From Neodontobutis hainanensis (Eukaryota; Chordata; Actinopteri; Gobiiformes; Odontobutidae): DNA of 64,000 nucleotides. The stretch lies in the NCBI GenBank assembly GCA_024349245.1, contig JALDNG010000039.1, positions 1,837,001-1,901,000 on the forward strand, given 5' to 3'. Made by a program: the position numbers and the translations under genes. Positions 43,171-53,799 of the stretch are shown here, one piece after another (position 1 is the first letter of the stretch; the number at the start of each line of letters is the position of its first letter). Under the pieces are notes generated by a model. It was given only the letters and a program-made list of their open reading frames with translations, was not told where the DNA came from and did no database searches.

Positions 43171-44327
43171 ACGGACCAGAGAAAGGGACCAATGGCCGGT
43201 CAGCTGGGGTTTGTCTTTGGGAGAAAAAGAATAGAAGTGAATGACATAGAAGTGGTAAATAAAATATAATGTGTTGTGGAAAAAGATTGAAAGAAATGTG
43301 GCCACAAAATCACAGTTTATGAGACAGTCTAATGTGGGTTCTTAGTTTTTACCTGACTGACTCCAAGTGTACTAAACAATACTAAACTACAATTTTAATT
43401 GACAAAAACTAAAATAATTCTGACCAAAATGCTCAGACTTTTAGTTAACTTAAATATACTGAAAAGAGTATGAATGTGACCAAAACTAATAAAAACTAAA
43501 ATAACCGCTTCACAAAAACTAAAATTAAAAAAGGGTGTCAATAACCACACTTGATACAGTGGCTCTACACATCTTTTTAAACCTCTGCATGCAAAACAAG
43601 GAAATATTTTTTGTCAAACCCAAGAATTATATGGGTCATAGTTTTAGCAAAATATTAAACACAATTGATTGTTTAAACACAATTTTTTTTTAAACACATT
43701 TGACCTTACAAGGATTCTATGCTATCAAAATATATTAACAGAATGTAGAAAATAGAGAAATCACAACCATCAGAGCTGAAAACACAAAGAACTGAAGACA
43801 ATATAAAGACAGTTCTGAGACACAAGTGGGCTGCCTCTTTTTGATTCTCTCATTAGACAGTAGCTGATTCTCATCTCAGCTGCAAACTGTTCCTGTGCAG
43901 CTTCCGACAATTTGGTCTTGCGACTGTATATTTTTATTATATTTGTGTGATGCGAGCCAGGTCTCCCTGCTTATGTGTAATTTTGTTTTTAGTTGGATTT
44001 GTCCTAGTCAAGTTTTAGTTTAGTCAAGTCAGTGTTTACCTGGGCAAAACACACAAGGACATACACTCAAAATGCATACCCTTTGACAAGCTTAGAATGA
44101 CATTAAAGAATAAGTTCACACAAAGCAAATTTTGTTTTATAGTATATTAAAAAGACAACAAAGCACAGAAAATAAAGTGTTCCACAACATACAATAACAC
44201 AACTCCAAAATGTATTGGGATACTGGGTAATGTCCATCAACTTTAACAAACGGAAACAAGCAACTTTCGGTTTGAGTAGGACACAGTCACAGTATGAATG
44301 GTGTGACTCCTCTCCAAATGTAACGTT
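43171..44327. other. Unassigned AT-rich stretch
   Basis: No coding or repeat ends recognised; several A/T runs. Confidence 0.4.
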
Positions 44328-44990
44328 AATGGTTGTGGCCAAAAGGTTTAATTTTGGTCTCATAACTCCAAATGACTTTGTTCCAGAAGTTTCGAGGCTT
44401 GTCTCTGTGCTAATTAGCATATTGTAAACTGGATATTTTGCGGCATTTGCGTAGTAATGGCTTTCTTTTGGCGATCAACCACACATCCCATTTTTCTACA
44501 AACACCTCCTTATTGTGCATCTCAAAACAACACCACTTTTTTCCCCTGTATTTCAGCTGAAGTTATTTCTTTGAATCCCTCATTTTCCATGTCTTTACTC
44601 ATAGGAAAGGTTAAAGCAAAGTCAACTGTACTAGGTTTTCAAGGTGAAGACGTTTTGTCTCTTCTCCAAGAGACTTTGTCAATTCAGAATTGTAAACCAA
44701 AGTAAACCCTTGATTTAACCTTTTCTTCAAGATGTCCTGGATGACTAAGAACCCTCACAGACTTTTTTTCTTTTAGAGTTTGAACACTGCTGATTGGCCT
44801 TCTCAATTCCTAGAATAACTTTTTTAAATCCCTTTCCTGTTTTAAACCTTTTCCCACAGGTCCTTGAAAAATTATTTTCCTTTCTCCATGACTCGGAATA
44901 CAGAAATGTTAGTGCAGCACTGGATGAGAGATGCAAGTGCCTGTCAGTAGCCCAGAAACTCACTGACCTTTTATGTAAAGAGATCACAGG
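44328..44990 (-). pseudogene. Tc1-like transposase relic (family A)
   Basis: Near 44890-44790 the N-terminal helix-turn-helix survives in fragments (F-K-T-G-K-G-F-K-K-V, E-K-A-N-Q-Q-C-S-N). Near 44560-44330 the start of the DDE domain can be followed at DNA level through GCGGCATTTGCGTAGTAATG, CAGAAGTTTCGAGGCTTGTC and GACTTTGTTCCAGAAG, the antisense of a block ending in the FWNKVIWSYETK-type region. Stops and the foreign insertion destroy the frame. Confidence 0.72.
44636..44765. repeat. Dispersed repeat, GGTGAAGACATTTTGTCTCT family, copy 3
   Basis: TTTTCAAGGTGAAGACGTTT, TGTCTCTTCTCCAAGAGACT, TTGTCAATTCAGAATTG, TTTTCTTCAAGATGTCCTGG, ATGACTAAGAACC. The last two phrases also follow copy 2 (7292-7325), so the unit is at least about 125 bp. 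This copy sits within a Tc1-like transposon. Confidence 0.7.
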
Positions 44991-45194
44991 TGATGATGGT
45001 TACCTTTAGTAGCCATTCAAACCCATTTGTGTCAACGTGTGTGCATGTTATCAGGCCAAAATCACTTTTGATCAGGGTCATTTGGGTAGTTTCTGTTGTC
45101 ATTATGATTTAAAAAGTGTAAACACAGTTGTTTGACAATAAATGAATTCAAGAAAATTACGAATTCTACCATAGTAAACTTGTGAGCACAACTG

Positions 45195-45685
45195 TATATA
45201 ATCTCATTTACTTTATAATGTATCCAAAATACTGGATAATGCTCTGGTTAAAAAATAAGAAGATAAAATACAGTATGTTAGAATACTAATACATTTAATG
45301 TGCACATTCTGTGTCTGTGATGTTTTCACATTTACAAAATTAAAACCATGTGGGGCAAACAAATAGTGAATTACTGAATCTAGTTTAAATTTTTCCCAGA
45401 TCAGGAAACAAATATGTGAAAGGGTAAAACTGTTTACTCTTTATTTAAAAAATGCCAACATAATAGTATTAAACGTTTTATTTATATAGATGATAGAATT
45501 ATATGCTTGCACAACGAACGCAGAACTTTTACTGGAAGCCAGTGTTACACGCAGCGAGTCTGTATCGGAGTAGGGCAACTCGCCCTCAGCACTTAGCAGT
45601 TTCAGATGGCCCTTAGTATGGCGGATCCCTCATGTGAACACACAAATTAAGTGTAAGTGAGTAGAGCGAGGGTGTAGGGAGTCAG
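45195..45685. other. Unassigned stretch
   Basis: AT-rich up to 45520, then a mixed block without motifs. Confidence 0.35.
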
Positions 45686-45870
45686 TTTGTAAAGGCCCAT
45701 TGACTGGTTGAGCAAACCCTCATGAATCTTCCAGCACAAGTTATAAGAGGATATAGAGCTGGTCCAGTGTTCCATGACTGAGGGCAAACTACATGGTCCA
45801 TTCTGAATCCGAGGTTTGACTTTTGGCTTCTCCTTTCTACTAGTCTGGCATAGACTATCCATGGAGTATA
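45686..45870 (-). mobile_element. Rex3 LINE, short degenerate RT fragment
   Basis: DNA-level match to the Rex3 segment around QEEQCGFRPG to the WEFAQPVHM region: TGGTTGAGCAAACCCTCATG, AGCTGGTCCAGTGTTCCATG, CATTCTGAATCCGAGG, CTAGTCTGGCATAGAC. The translated pieces P-R-I-Q-N and C-W-K-I-H-E-G-L-L are frame-broken. More diverged than the other Rex3 copies. Confidence 0.75.
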
Positions 45871-46875
45871 TACATTTTCTAACTGATCTTGGTCTGCCCC
45901 GTGTGGCAGGTTGCAAAACGAGGAATAGTAATTGTATTGAATTACTATTCTTGTAATTCTCGTGGCTCGATGGAGTTTAATGATTTTGTCACAAATCACT
46001 CAACCCCAGTCCAGAACATCATTGGTCCAAGTTTAACATCAGCCAATAAGAGAAGAGTTTGGGAAGAACCAATCAAACAAACATTAAACATCCAGTTTAA
46101 GTAGACCAAAAAAATGTCATAAACTTTAAATTATAAGTAAATATTGAGTATACTCTAAATCAAGCTGAAGTACACTCATAATAACGTCCTGTAAAGAGTA
46201 CCCATACCTGGCCTATTTTAGCAGCTCTTAGCTGTTGGTAGTGCACAGTAATGGTATGTGCACAGCTGGCCCATACTTTAAAGCAATGTCCCATGACTGC
46301 TGTTCTGAACACCTGCCCAGGCATAAAAATTAGATGGCATTCCCCATCAACCATCTGCATAAGCAGAGCATAATGTATCATAATATAGTTGGCATTTGTC
46401 AGAGGCAGTTCAGCGAACTTTTTTTTTTTTAAGTTCTTTTTTTTTTTTTTTTCCACCAATGCGTTTTGTCCAAGTTGATTAAAATGGAGGTGGCTTAATT
46501 ATATGTTAGATGTGCTGCAGAATATCCAGTCAATGTTTGTCATGGCAGCTGTGCATGCATTTTCTTTTGGTACAGTCATTCTTAAATACCCGTGAGTCCC
46601 ATTGAGCAGGCATCTACAAGATATGCACGTCATTTCCATTTCTAAATGAAATTTCTGAAATACACTCATGGGACTTATGCCATATAGGTAAATAAAAACC
46701 TGATGATAATAATATAATATAGCCCAAGTTTTTTTTATTTATTATTTATCTGCTCATTTGTGTTTCATAATCAGCTTTGAATGTACATACATAAATTGCA
46801 TTAAGAGCAATGGTGGTACAAATGTACTAATAACTTTTTTTTCAGAACTGCTGCGTTACAGTATGTTCATATACT
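45871..46875. other. Unassigned stretch
   Basis: No coding or repeat ends. Poly(T) tracts at about 46421-46452. Confidence 0.35.
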
Positions 46876-46896
46876 GTGTGTATATATATATATTCG

Positions 46897-46928
<32 letters not shown>

Positions 46929-46942
46929 TGTATGTATGTATG

Positions 46943-46977
<35 letters not shown>
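46876..46977. repeat. Compound microsatellite (TATG)n(TA)n
   Basis: Short TA/TG run, about 13 units of TATG (46896-46948), then about 14 units of TA. It produces Y-V-C-M and I-Y-I-Y artefact frames on both strands. Confidence 0.97.
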
Positions 46978-46979
<2 letters not shown>

Positions 46980-47018
46980 TTGTTTTTAAATATATATTTT
47001 TTTGTAATAATTTAACAC

Positions 47019-47225
47019 TGGAGCGCAGTCGCTCAGGGGGTAGAGTGGTCATCCAAATAACTGGAAGGTTTAGGTTCTTGTTTGATCCGGGCTCTCCCCA
47101 TTCCATAGTGTCCTTGTGCAAGACGCCTTACCTCCAGTGCCTATGGCACAGGTGTGTGAATAGGGAATGGAAGCTTGATGTAAAGCGCTTAGAGTGCCTA
47201 GTAGGTATATAAAATCCATGCCATG
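47019..47225 (+). repeat. tRNA-derived SINE, near complete
   Basis: The head has a tRNA-like A box (CAGTCGCTCAGGGGGTAGAG) and a B-box-like TTCTTGTTTGATCC about 40 bp later, the internal Pol III promoter. The body has TGTCCTTGTGCAAGACGCCT and GTGTGTGAATAGGG, and the tail GTAAAGCGCTTAGAGTGCCT, AGTAGG, TATATAAAATCC. The same body/tail occurs inverted at 53155-53270. The A box is degenerate, so it is not a tRNA gene. Confidence 0.8.
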
Positions 47226-47814
47226 TCAAACTTGTCACTATTTTGATAAACACAATTCACCAAACACAGTTGATAAAACTCTTTCACTCTTTATTTCAAA
47301 ACACTGAACACACAACACAAAACAGATGTTGATGGGACCAGGACTCCCTTGCAAAAGAGATTTGTAATTTCAGTTTCCTAGATAAATAAATGTTAATAAA
47401 TAAAAATAAACATTCTTAGACACATGAGTAAAAAAGATAATGACAAGAGGCAGAAGTTAGACACAATTAACACACGTTAACACAAGTCAGAACTGAAAAC
47501 CCAATTGTTAAAGGAATAAAACCAATAAAATACATCCATCCAGATTCTTAGAAGACAAGGATTATGGACTCTAAAAAAATCCAAAAAGATTTTACATTTG
47601 ATTTGTAGCTGTAAAAAATAAGTAATACAGTAACAAGATTGAGATGACAGACCAAAAGACATTTTGTCTGATCTGTTTTTTGTGTGTTGAGAATATTGTG
47701 CACTCTCCTGGTTTGGGAAAGTATTTTTGAGTTTATTTATTAAAAGTAGTTCTGGAAAAAAAAAAAAAAAAGAGAGAACCAGTTTTTCATGTCCAATCAA
47801 GGAGCCCATTTAAT
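47226..47814. other. Unassigned stretch
   Basis: AT-rich, with a poly(A) at about 47755-47772; no coding found. Confidence 0.35.
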
Positions 47815-48100
47815 TTCATAAACCAGGTGAGGGTAGGAACGTAGATCGACCGGTAAATCGAGAGTTTTGCTTTGCAGTTCAGCTTCTTCTTCACCACGAC
47901 AGACCAGTACCTTGACTTCATCACTGGCGAAGCTGCACCGAGCCACCTGTCAACCTCATGCTCCCTCTTTCCTTCACTTGTGAACAAGACCCCAAGATAC
48001 TTGAACTCCTCCATGAGGCAGGAGCTCATTGTCCCTCCTTAATCTGAGGTTTGACCATCGGCCGCATTCTCCTCTCCAGTACCCTGGCATAGGCTGAGGA
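47815..48100 (-). mobile_element. Rex3 LINE, downstream part of a copy split by a hAT element
   Basis: Minus strand from 48100: CCAGGGTACTGGAGAGGAGA, R-M-R-P-M-V, then a deletion of the RT core to E-E-F-K-Y-L-G-V-L-F-T-S-E-G-K, KKLNCKAKLSIYRSIYVP. It continues the copy at 49087-50693 across the insertion. The RT palm with the FADD box is lost. Confidence 0.9.
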
Positions 48101-49086
48101 CAGTGTTGGGTGTAACTAGTTACAAAGTAACGCGTTACTGTAATAATATTATATTTTTCAGTAACTAGTAGTGTAAGGCACTACTCATCTGAAAATGGTA
48201 ATATTATTACAGTTTTCCCGAGCTAGTTACTAGCGTTACATTTGCCAGTAGCACCTTCATCAGACACAAGGCACACAACATAGAGAACAGAAGGGAAGGG
48301 GAGGAGGGCGTGAATAGAACAGTGATTGGTCTGGGTTTGGCACGAGGTATTATTTACCATCACCGAATGGTCAACACCCGGCAGCCAGCAGCAGAGCGGC
48401 ACCCTCAAAGACAGATGGGAAAAAATGGAAGCGTCAACAACGGCAAGCTCTTTTTCAGAGGAAGGTTCCCAGCAACAGAAAGCAACTAATTTCGACGGGT
48501 GGAGATTCAGTCATTATTTTGAATATGTTCAACGGAAGGAAAATAACTTGACGGTGAAGTGCACACTCTGCCCGGGGAAAAAGCTGCTCTCCACCGCTTG
48601 TAACTCTACCTCCAACTTGAAGAAGCACCTGCAGCGACAGCACGTACACATCAAGCTCGTTGCGAAGCGACAGAGTGAAATGAACGAGCAGCCCGACAAG
48701 CAGCAAAAACTTTCTATTGACCATAAAGTAATACCAATTGTTTGCACCAGACGGTGTTTGTTAAACATTGAGGAAGTTAATACTTGTTTGTACTTGATTG
48801 CACAAGTACAGTTGTTTGTAGTTATTTGTGCTAGACAGTGCCAGTCTGTTGTTTGCGTAATAAAGACCCTAAAGAACACTCCTCCTTTATATGTTTTCCC
48901 TCAAACTGATGCATTTCAGGCAATTATAGATTAATTAATAAAAAAAAATGTAACTAGTAATATAACTAGTAATATAACTAGTTACTTTATCCAGGGAGCA
49001 ATAAAGTAAAGTAAGGCATTACTATTTTTGAGAATAATATGTAATATGTAATATATTACTTTTTTGAGTAACTAGCCCCAACACTG
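48101..49086 (+). mobile_element. hAT element (986 bp), internally deleted, with 8-bp target duplication
   Basis: The ends are CAGTGTTGGGTGTAACTAGT and the complement of ACTAGCCCCAACACTG, flanked by a perfect 8-bp duplication GCTGAGGA (48093-48100 and 49087-49094), as expected for hAT. Subterminal repeats of GTAACTAGTTAC-type words lie at both ends (48110-48240 and 48950-49075). The target is Rex3, whose sequence is continuous across the site if the insert and one duplicate are ignored. It encodes only the N-terminal part of a transposase. Confidence 0.95.
48326..48934 (+). CDS. BED zinc-finger protein, truncated hAT transposase N-terminus (202 codons)
   Basis: Open frame within the 986-bp hAT element. 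The BED finger spans roughly residues 57-110: WRFSHYFEYVQRKENN, then V-K-C-T-L-C, and NLKKHLQRQHV-H with the Cys-x-x-Cys and His-x-x-x-x-His ligands in place. The N-terminal MVWVW... is upstream leader; a more likely start is the methionine of M-E-A-S-T-T-A-S-S at about residue 34. After Q-P-D-K-Q-Q-K-L the frame leaves the family and ends at 48934. The RNase-H-like DDE domain and dimerisation region are absent. It could bind hAT ends as an inhibitor if expressed, but there is no evidence of expression. Confidence 0.72.
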   Translation: MVWVWHEVLFTITEWSTPGSQQQSGTLKDRWEKMEASTTASSFSEEGSQQQKATNFDGWRFSHYFEYVQRKENNLTVKCTLCPGKKLLSTACNSTSNLKKHLQRQHVHIKLVAKRQSEMNEQPDKQQKLSIDHKVIPIVCTRRCLLNIEEVNTCLYLIAQVQLFVVICARQCQSVVCVIKTLKNTPPLYVFPQTDAFQAIID

Positions 49087-50693
49087 GCTGAGGAGTGTGA
49101 TCCCTCTGTAGTTGGAACACACCCTCCGGTTCAGATCTTGAAAAGGGGGACCTTAACCCTGGTCTGCCAGTCCAGAGGTACTGTCTCCAACTGCCACGCA
49201 AAGTTGCAGATGCGTGTCAGACAAGACAGCCACACAACATCCAGAAACTTGAGGTACTCAGGGCGTATCTTATCCACCCCCGGTGCCCTGCCACCGAGGA
49301 GCTTTCCAACTACCTCAGTGACTTCAGCTTGGGTGATGGACGAGTCCACCTCTGAGCCCTCGGCTTCTGCTTCCTCAGTGGAAGACATGTCGGTGGGGTT
49401 GAGGAGATCCTTGAAGTATTCCTTCCACTGCCTGACAATGTCCCCTGTTAAAGTCAGCAGATTTCCACCTCCTCTTTAAACAGTGTTGGCAGGGCACTGC
49501 TTCACCCTCCTGAGTTGCCAGACGGTACCAGAATTTATTTGAGGCCGACCGACAAGTCCTTTTTCGTGGCCCCACCAAACTCCTCCCAGACCTGATTTAT
49601 AATTTTTTTTTTCTCTACAACCACCCAGGCTGCAGTCCACTTTGCCTGCCGGTTCCTATCAGTTGGCCCAGGAGTCCCATGAGCCAACTAGGCTCGATAG
49701 GTCTCCTTTATCAGCTTGACGGCATCCCTTACTTCCGATGTCCATCACTGTGTTTGGGGGTTGCTGCCACGACAGGCACCGGAGACTTTATGGCCACACC
49801 TCCCTGTGGTCGGGTCGACAATGGAGGTGGAGAACATGTTCAACTCGGACTCAATGTCTCCAGCCTTCCTAGGGATTCGGTCAAAGTTCTGCTGGAGGAT
49901 GGAGTTGAAGTTCTTTCTAACAGGAGATTCGGCCAGACAATCCCAACAGAACCTCACAGTATGTTTGGGTCTGCTGAATCTGTCCAGCTTTCTCTACCGC
50001 CATCGGATCAGTTAACAGCTCTGCCCCTCTCCACCCGAGTGTCCAAGACATACAGCCGGAGGTCAGATGAAATCACTACAAAGGTAATCATCATAGTCCG
50101 GGTAAAAATAAAATAATTTTCCCCTTATGCTTGAACATTGTGTTTATTATGGACAAACTGTGACCAATCACGCCCCTCCAGGTGTCACTGTTGCTGTAGA
50201 ATGCTGCCCCAGTAGAACAACAAAGTCTTCAAGAAAGCCAGGTACTCTGCACTGGCATTTGGCCCTTTAGCACAAACAAGTCCTTTAGAGACCTATCCCC
50301 AACCCGAAAGCGCAGGGATGCAACCCTCTCGTTCATCGGGGTGAACTCCAACACTTGTCGGCTGAACTGGGGGACTATAAGCAAGCCCACAACAGCCCGC
50401 CGCCACTCCCCGAAGGCAACGCCAGAGTACTGGAGAGTCCAGTTGGGCTGGGTTTCAGTTGGTTTGGGTTTCAGAGCCCAAGCTGTGCGTGGAGGTGAGC
50501 CTGACTATCTCTAGTCGATATCTCTCAACCTCCTGCACAAGCTTATGCTCCGTCCCCAGCCAGCGAGCTGAAATTCCATGTCCCTAGCACTAGATTCTGT
50601 GACCAGGGATTGGGTTGCCAAAGCCCCCGCCTTCGACTGTTGCCCAATCCACTTTGCTCTGGCCCCTTACAGTTCCTCCCGCAGGTGGTGTCT
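49087..50693 (-). mobile_element. Rex3 LINE, upstream part of the split copy
   Basis: Minus strand from 50693: leader, S-L-V-L-G-T-W-N-F-S-S-L-A-G, then a decayed endonuclease, F-C-W-D-C-L-A-E-S-P-V-R-K-N, V-W-E-E-F, S-S-T-E-E-A-E-A-E-G-S-E-V, LLGGRAPGVDKIRPEYL, L-D-W-Q-T-R-V-K-V-P-L-F, up to the hAT insertion at the segment equivalent to GITLLS. Stops and frameshifts are frequent. An AT-rich block at 50095-50160 interrupts the endonuclease. With 47815-48100 it forms one copy of about 1.9 kb. Confidence 0.9.
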
Positions 50694-51606
50694 ATTTTTT
50701 GGCACACACCTATTATGCCGTAAAAGAAACTTCTGGCCAAATAGACCCAAGAGACCAAGACTCACTGAGACATGCTTTCACCTCCCAGGGTCTCCTGGTT
50801 GGGCAAAATGAACAAGTTTCACGTTATGTTATGGGCAAGCTTTTCAGGTGCGTTTCTCCTCCAGTTTTTTCATGTTTTTTGAGCAGCAACCAACCATGTA
50901 TGCCTCAGATTGGTCTTGCATTGCTTACACACTGGTAAAGCATCTCACTGGGCTACAGCCGTTTGGAAGCGTGGTTCTCCAATTTGTCATTCATATACTA
51001 TGAAATATGCACTTCAAGAATGGAGACATTGGTTTAAGGGGGCCAATCACCCTTCCATAGCTTGGAAAGACCATTAAAACCTTTCCTACCCTTGCGCCTC
51101 CACCTCACTTCGGGCTAGTTAGGCACTGTTCCTCGGACTTTACCTACTGTCCTGGCTCCATGAACAAGAAACCTGAGGCCCTGTTGAAGTATATAGTGGA
51201 AGCAAAAGCAGTTACACTGAGTAAATTAAAATGTCCCTTATTTATAAATATGAATGATTTTTTTTTGGTGATGGTGTGATCAAACTTATCCATATTTCCC
51301 ACTAAAGTTTTGAAATACTCAAGAGCAGCCTTTAATCCAGATCAAAGTAAGGATTGGATTCCTGAATCTGAATTGTCAGTGTACAATTTGCATTGAAATA
51401 TCCTTAGATCAGGATTTAATCCAATCAAGGTGGACTAATCTTGTGGGAGATTTTTCAATTAAAGGGCTCAGGAGATTGACATTGGAGACATGCAAGTTTG
51501 CACCCAAATTTGTTGGCGCTTTTGTCATTGAGAAAGTCATCAATCCCTCATCTGTTTGTCTCGAGTTGCCACAATCTTTAAATGTTTGCATTTTATGCAT
51601 CTCTCC
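50694..51606 (+). mobile_element. Ty3/gypsy-like remnant: gag, RNase H and integrase C-terminus collapsed together
   Basis: Gag pieces: D-P-R-D-Q-D-S-L-R-H-A then FTSQGLLVGQNEQ near 50745-50815, and E-Q-Q-P-T-M-Y, W-S-C-I-A-Y-T-L-V, L-T-G, A-T-A-V-W-K-R around 50880-50970. A deletion leads to an RNase H/connection block A-L-Q-E-W-R-H-W-F-K-G-A at 51010-51055 and W-K-D-H, N-L-S-Y. The last block, K-F-A-P-K-F-V-G-A-F-V-I-E-K-V-I-N-P-S at 51500-51550, is the integrase tail preceding the chromodomain-like end. Protease, most RT and the integrase core are missing. Order and strand agree with one deleted element rather than chance matches. Confidence 0.72.
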
Positions 51607-51610
51607 TTAA

Positions 51611-52775
51611 CCCTCTAAGCACCAAAGTCGCAAAATCATGTTTCCACCAGATGTCAGACACTCTGTACATTGTTTCTAGCAGACTATTACCATGTGTTGC
51701 CATTAAAAATATTCATAGAAGTAGACCTCAAATGCGTGTGTCTCGGTGGGAGTGTCATGACCTGCTCTGTCGAAGCCTCATTGTCTACATGTGAGCTGGC
51801 AAACCTGAAAATGGCAAATAAAAAATACACCTGTGATAAAGCTTGGGCTTTAGTAATGGCTTAAAATGATTCTTAGGGAGAATATCTGCCTTTAGAGTAT
51901 TTTCAGCCGAGTGAAAGTGAGAATGAGAGTGAGAGTGCGTGTGTGACTTGTTCGGCGGCACTGCTGGTGCCTTTCTGAGTGTACATGAAGCATATGTCAT
52001 TCTTCCCCACACTTTGCCCAACATCAGTGAAAGAAAAGGGGAGGAAACAAAATGCTCTGGCCGCGGTAGTGACGGGAGGTTGGGAAGGGAAGCCATGTTC
52101 GCGTAGCACATGCCGCTTTACTCAGCTGAGGTGATAGAAGCCAGGGCAGGTGTACTCGCTGTGGCCGTAGTAGTGAGAGAGTGGTCGGGAATAATGCGGA
52201 TTTCAGTGACAACCGTGTGAAAGAAATACGTGTTGTTCATCCTGACATTTTACCAAGTAGAGGAGGGAGAGTCATAGTCAGCGTGGACATGCTAGTAAAA
52301 GCAGCGATAGTAATGAAAATGATGGCTGTGTGCTGGGCCTTGCAATGAGAGGTCCAACACTCAAACTATGCTATTTAGATGGATAAGAAGAGCTAAAGCT
52401 TCTGCAAAACTCCTACAGTACATGTATATATTTCTTATATATATTTCCATACATTTCACTAGTTAATTGTAGTTATACTGTAGTTTATTAATTTTTCTTT
52501 ACAAGTTAATGTTATTAATCATGTATTTTCAGAAAAAGACCAAAAAAATATTTTAATATTTCTGTATAAATAACATAACCACCAATATACTGTATAACGC
52601 CAGGGTATACAAATTAGATGGAAATTAGATGCATACAATTATTTTGCTCATATACTTTGGGTCATACCTGACATTTCTCTAGTCTGGAGTAGGACTATCT
52701 TATAATTTTCAAACCACAGCCTTTTAAAATTTTAATCTCAAAAATCTGTAAAATTAAACCCTGGCGCCTAAAGGG
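51611..52775. mobile_element. piggyBac-like non-autonomous element (1,165 bp) inserted in the gypsy remnant
   Basis: It is bounded by TTAA (51607-51610) and TTAT (52776-52779, a one-base change from TTAA). The ends are inverted: CCCTCTAAGCACCAAAG at the left, against CCCTTTAGGCGCCAGGG on the opposite strand, 13 of 17 positions. Piggybac elements begin TTAACCC. No transposase is seen; the frames inside (around 51785-52212) are histidine/serine-rich low-complexity artefacts. It interrupts the gypsy integrase tail. Confidence 0.65.
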
Positions 52776-52900
52776 TTATGTCAGTCACGTCTAGCTCCAA
52801 GTCCGGCCTGCTTCACTCTGCCATCCGCTCAAGCTTGACCAGCTCCCCTGCCCAATTTTTGGCCAATAAATTACTATTTGTCTAGATTTGAGTCCCCACC
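52776..52900 (+). mobile_element. Probable continuation of the Ty3/gypsy tail
   Basis: After the piggyBac-like element the sequence reads S-S-S-K-S-G-L-L-H-S-A-I-R-S-S, a hydrophilic tail plausible for the end of a gypsy polyprotein, followed by AT-rich DNA. Assigned mainly by position. Confidence 0.35.
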
Positions 52901-53154
52901 TATTGTTTTGTAACAACGTAGATCATAACAAAAATTGTATTTTGTGCATACAGTGCATCTGTACAGTTTTTTTTGTCATTTTTTTAAAAAGCATGTTTTC
53001 AGAAACTTGGAGCCAGTACTAAAAATCTTTACTCACAAACTCCAAAACTATAAACTCAAGTGAGAGAACATCTCAGAATGTGTGTGAAATTTAGCATTCT
53101 CTGAGAATCAAGTCACATGAAAGTTAAATGTCTTCTTTGGATAAACCTTTTTAT

Positions 53155-53270
53155 TTATCTCTATAGCGCTTTTCCACCTAGTAGGCACTCACAGTGCTCT
53201 TACCAGTGTTACACCTGACACTACTGGAGGTAAGGTGGGTTAAATGTCTTGCCTAGGGACACAAAACACA
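53155..53270 (-). repeat. SINE body and tail
   Basis: Antisense of the SINE at 47110-47210: TATAGCGCTTTTCCACCTAG, TAGGCACTCACAGTGCTC, GGTAAGGTGGGTTAAATGTC, TTGCCTAGGGACACA. The tRNA-like head is missing. Confidence 0.75.
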
Positions 53271-53799
53271 GTGTGTAATGTTGTGTAAAAAGTGTGATGC
53301 TAAGAATGTGTGTTGTGCCTCTTGGATTACCTTTTGCTCATTATTTGCCAAGTCTAAGCAATTGCAAAAAAAATGTTATTATATATCCAAGCAAAAGTTT
53401 GAAATGGTGTCTTCTGACCCACTTCCAAGTGGATGATTTTTCAGCAGAACTATTTAACTGTATTAAAGGTGTGAAAGCCGAGACAGACGACTAAGTGTGG
53501 CCCTGGACTGATATATGGGAACTCTCCAGTGCACCCACAGGGGCCATTAGGAACAAGTCAGCCTTACATAGTGCAGCTTCACTGGCTAATAGGCTGTTTC
53601 CTCACACATAAGGGAATATACACAAGGTGAGGATGTAGCAGGACATGAGCAGTGTTGGTAAAATTATAATCTTCTTAAGGACCGTCTTGGCTGACTGATA
53701 AACAATGCACTCGCAGGGAGCATTTTCACAAATGACTTATTTTGAAAACGTGGCGTGCCAACAGCAAGTAGCCATGTGTGGGAATAATAAAGGGTTAGA

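Larger units (their letters stand above)
44328..45194 (-). mobile_element. Tc1-like element (family A), truncated, with an internal insertion
   Basis: The right terminus TGTGAGCACAACTG abuts TATA at 45195, fitting the family end CAGTTGTGCTC. Inner phrases: GTTGTCATTATGATTTAAAA, GGTTACCTTTAGTAGCCATT, GAGATCACAGGTGATGATGG. The transposase runs leftward to GGTCTCATAACTCCAAATGA. The family's expected DNA between about 44636 and 44765 is replaced by copy 3 of the GGTGAAGAC repeat, so that repeat inserted into, or was recombined into, the transposon. The left end is missing. Confidence 0.85.

Noticed and set aside
47019..47090. A tRNA gene from the A-box/B-box-like sequence
   Set aside because: The A box is degenerate, no cloverleaf with a proper acceptor stem forms, and it continues into a SINE body and tail.
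51785..52212. Overlapping 62-108 codon frames rich in His/Ser within the piggyBac-like element
   Set aside because: Driven by GAGAGTGAGA-type low complexity; no similarity to a piggyBac transposase (no DDD motifs).
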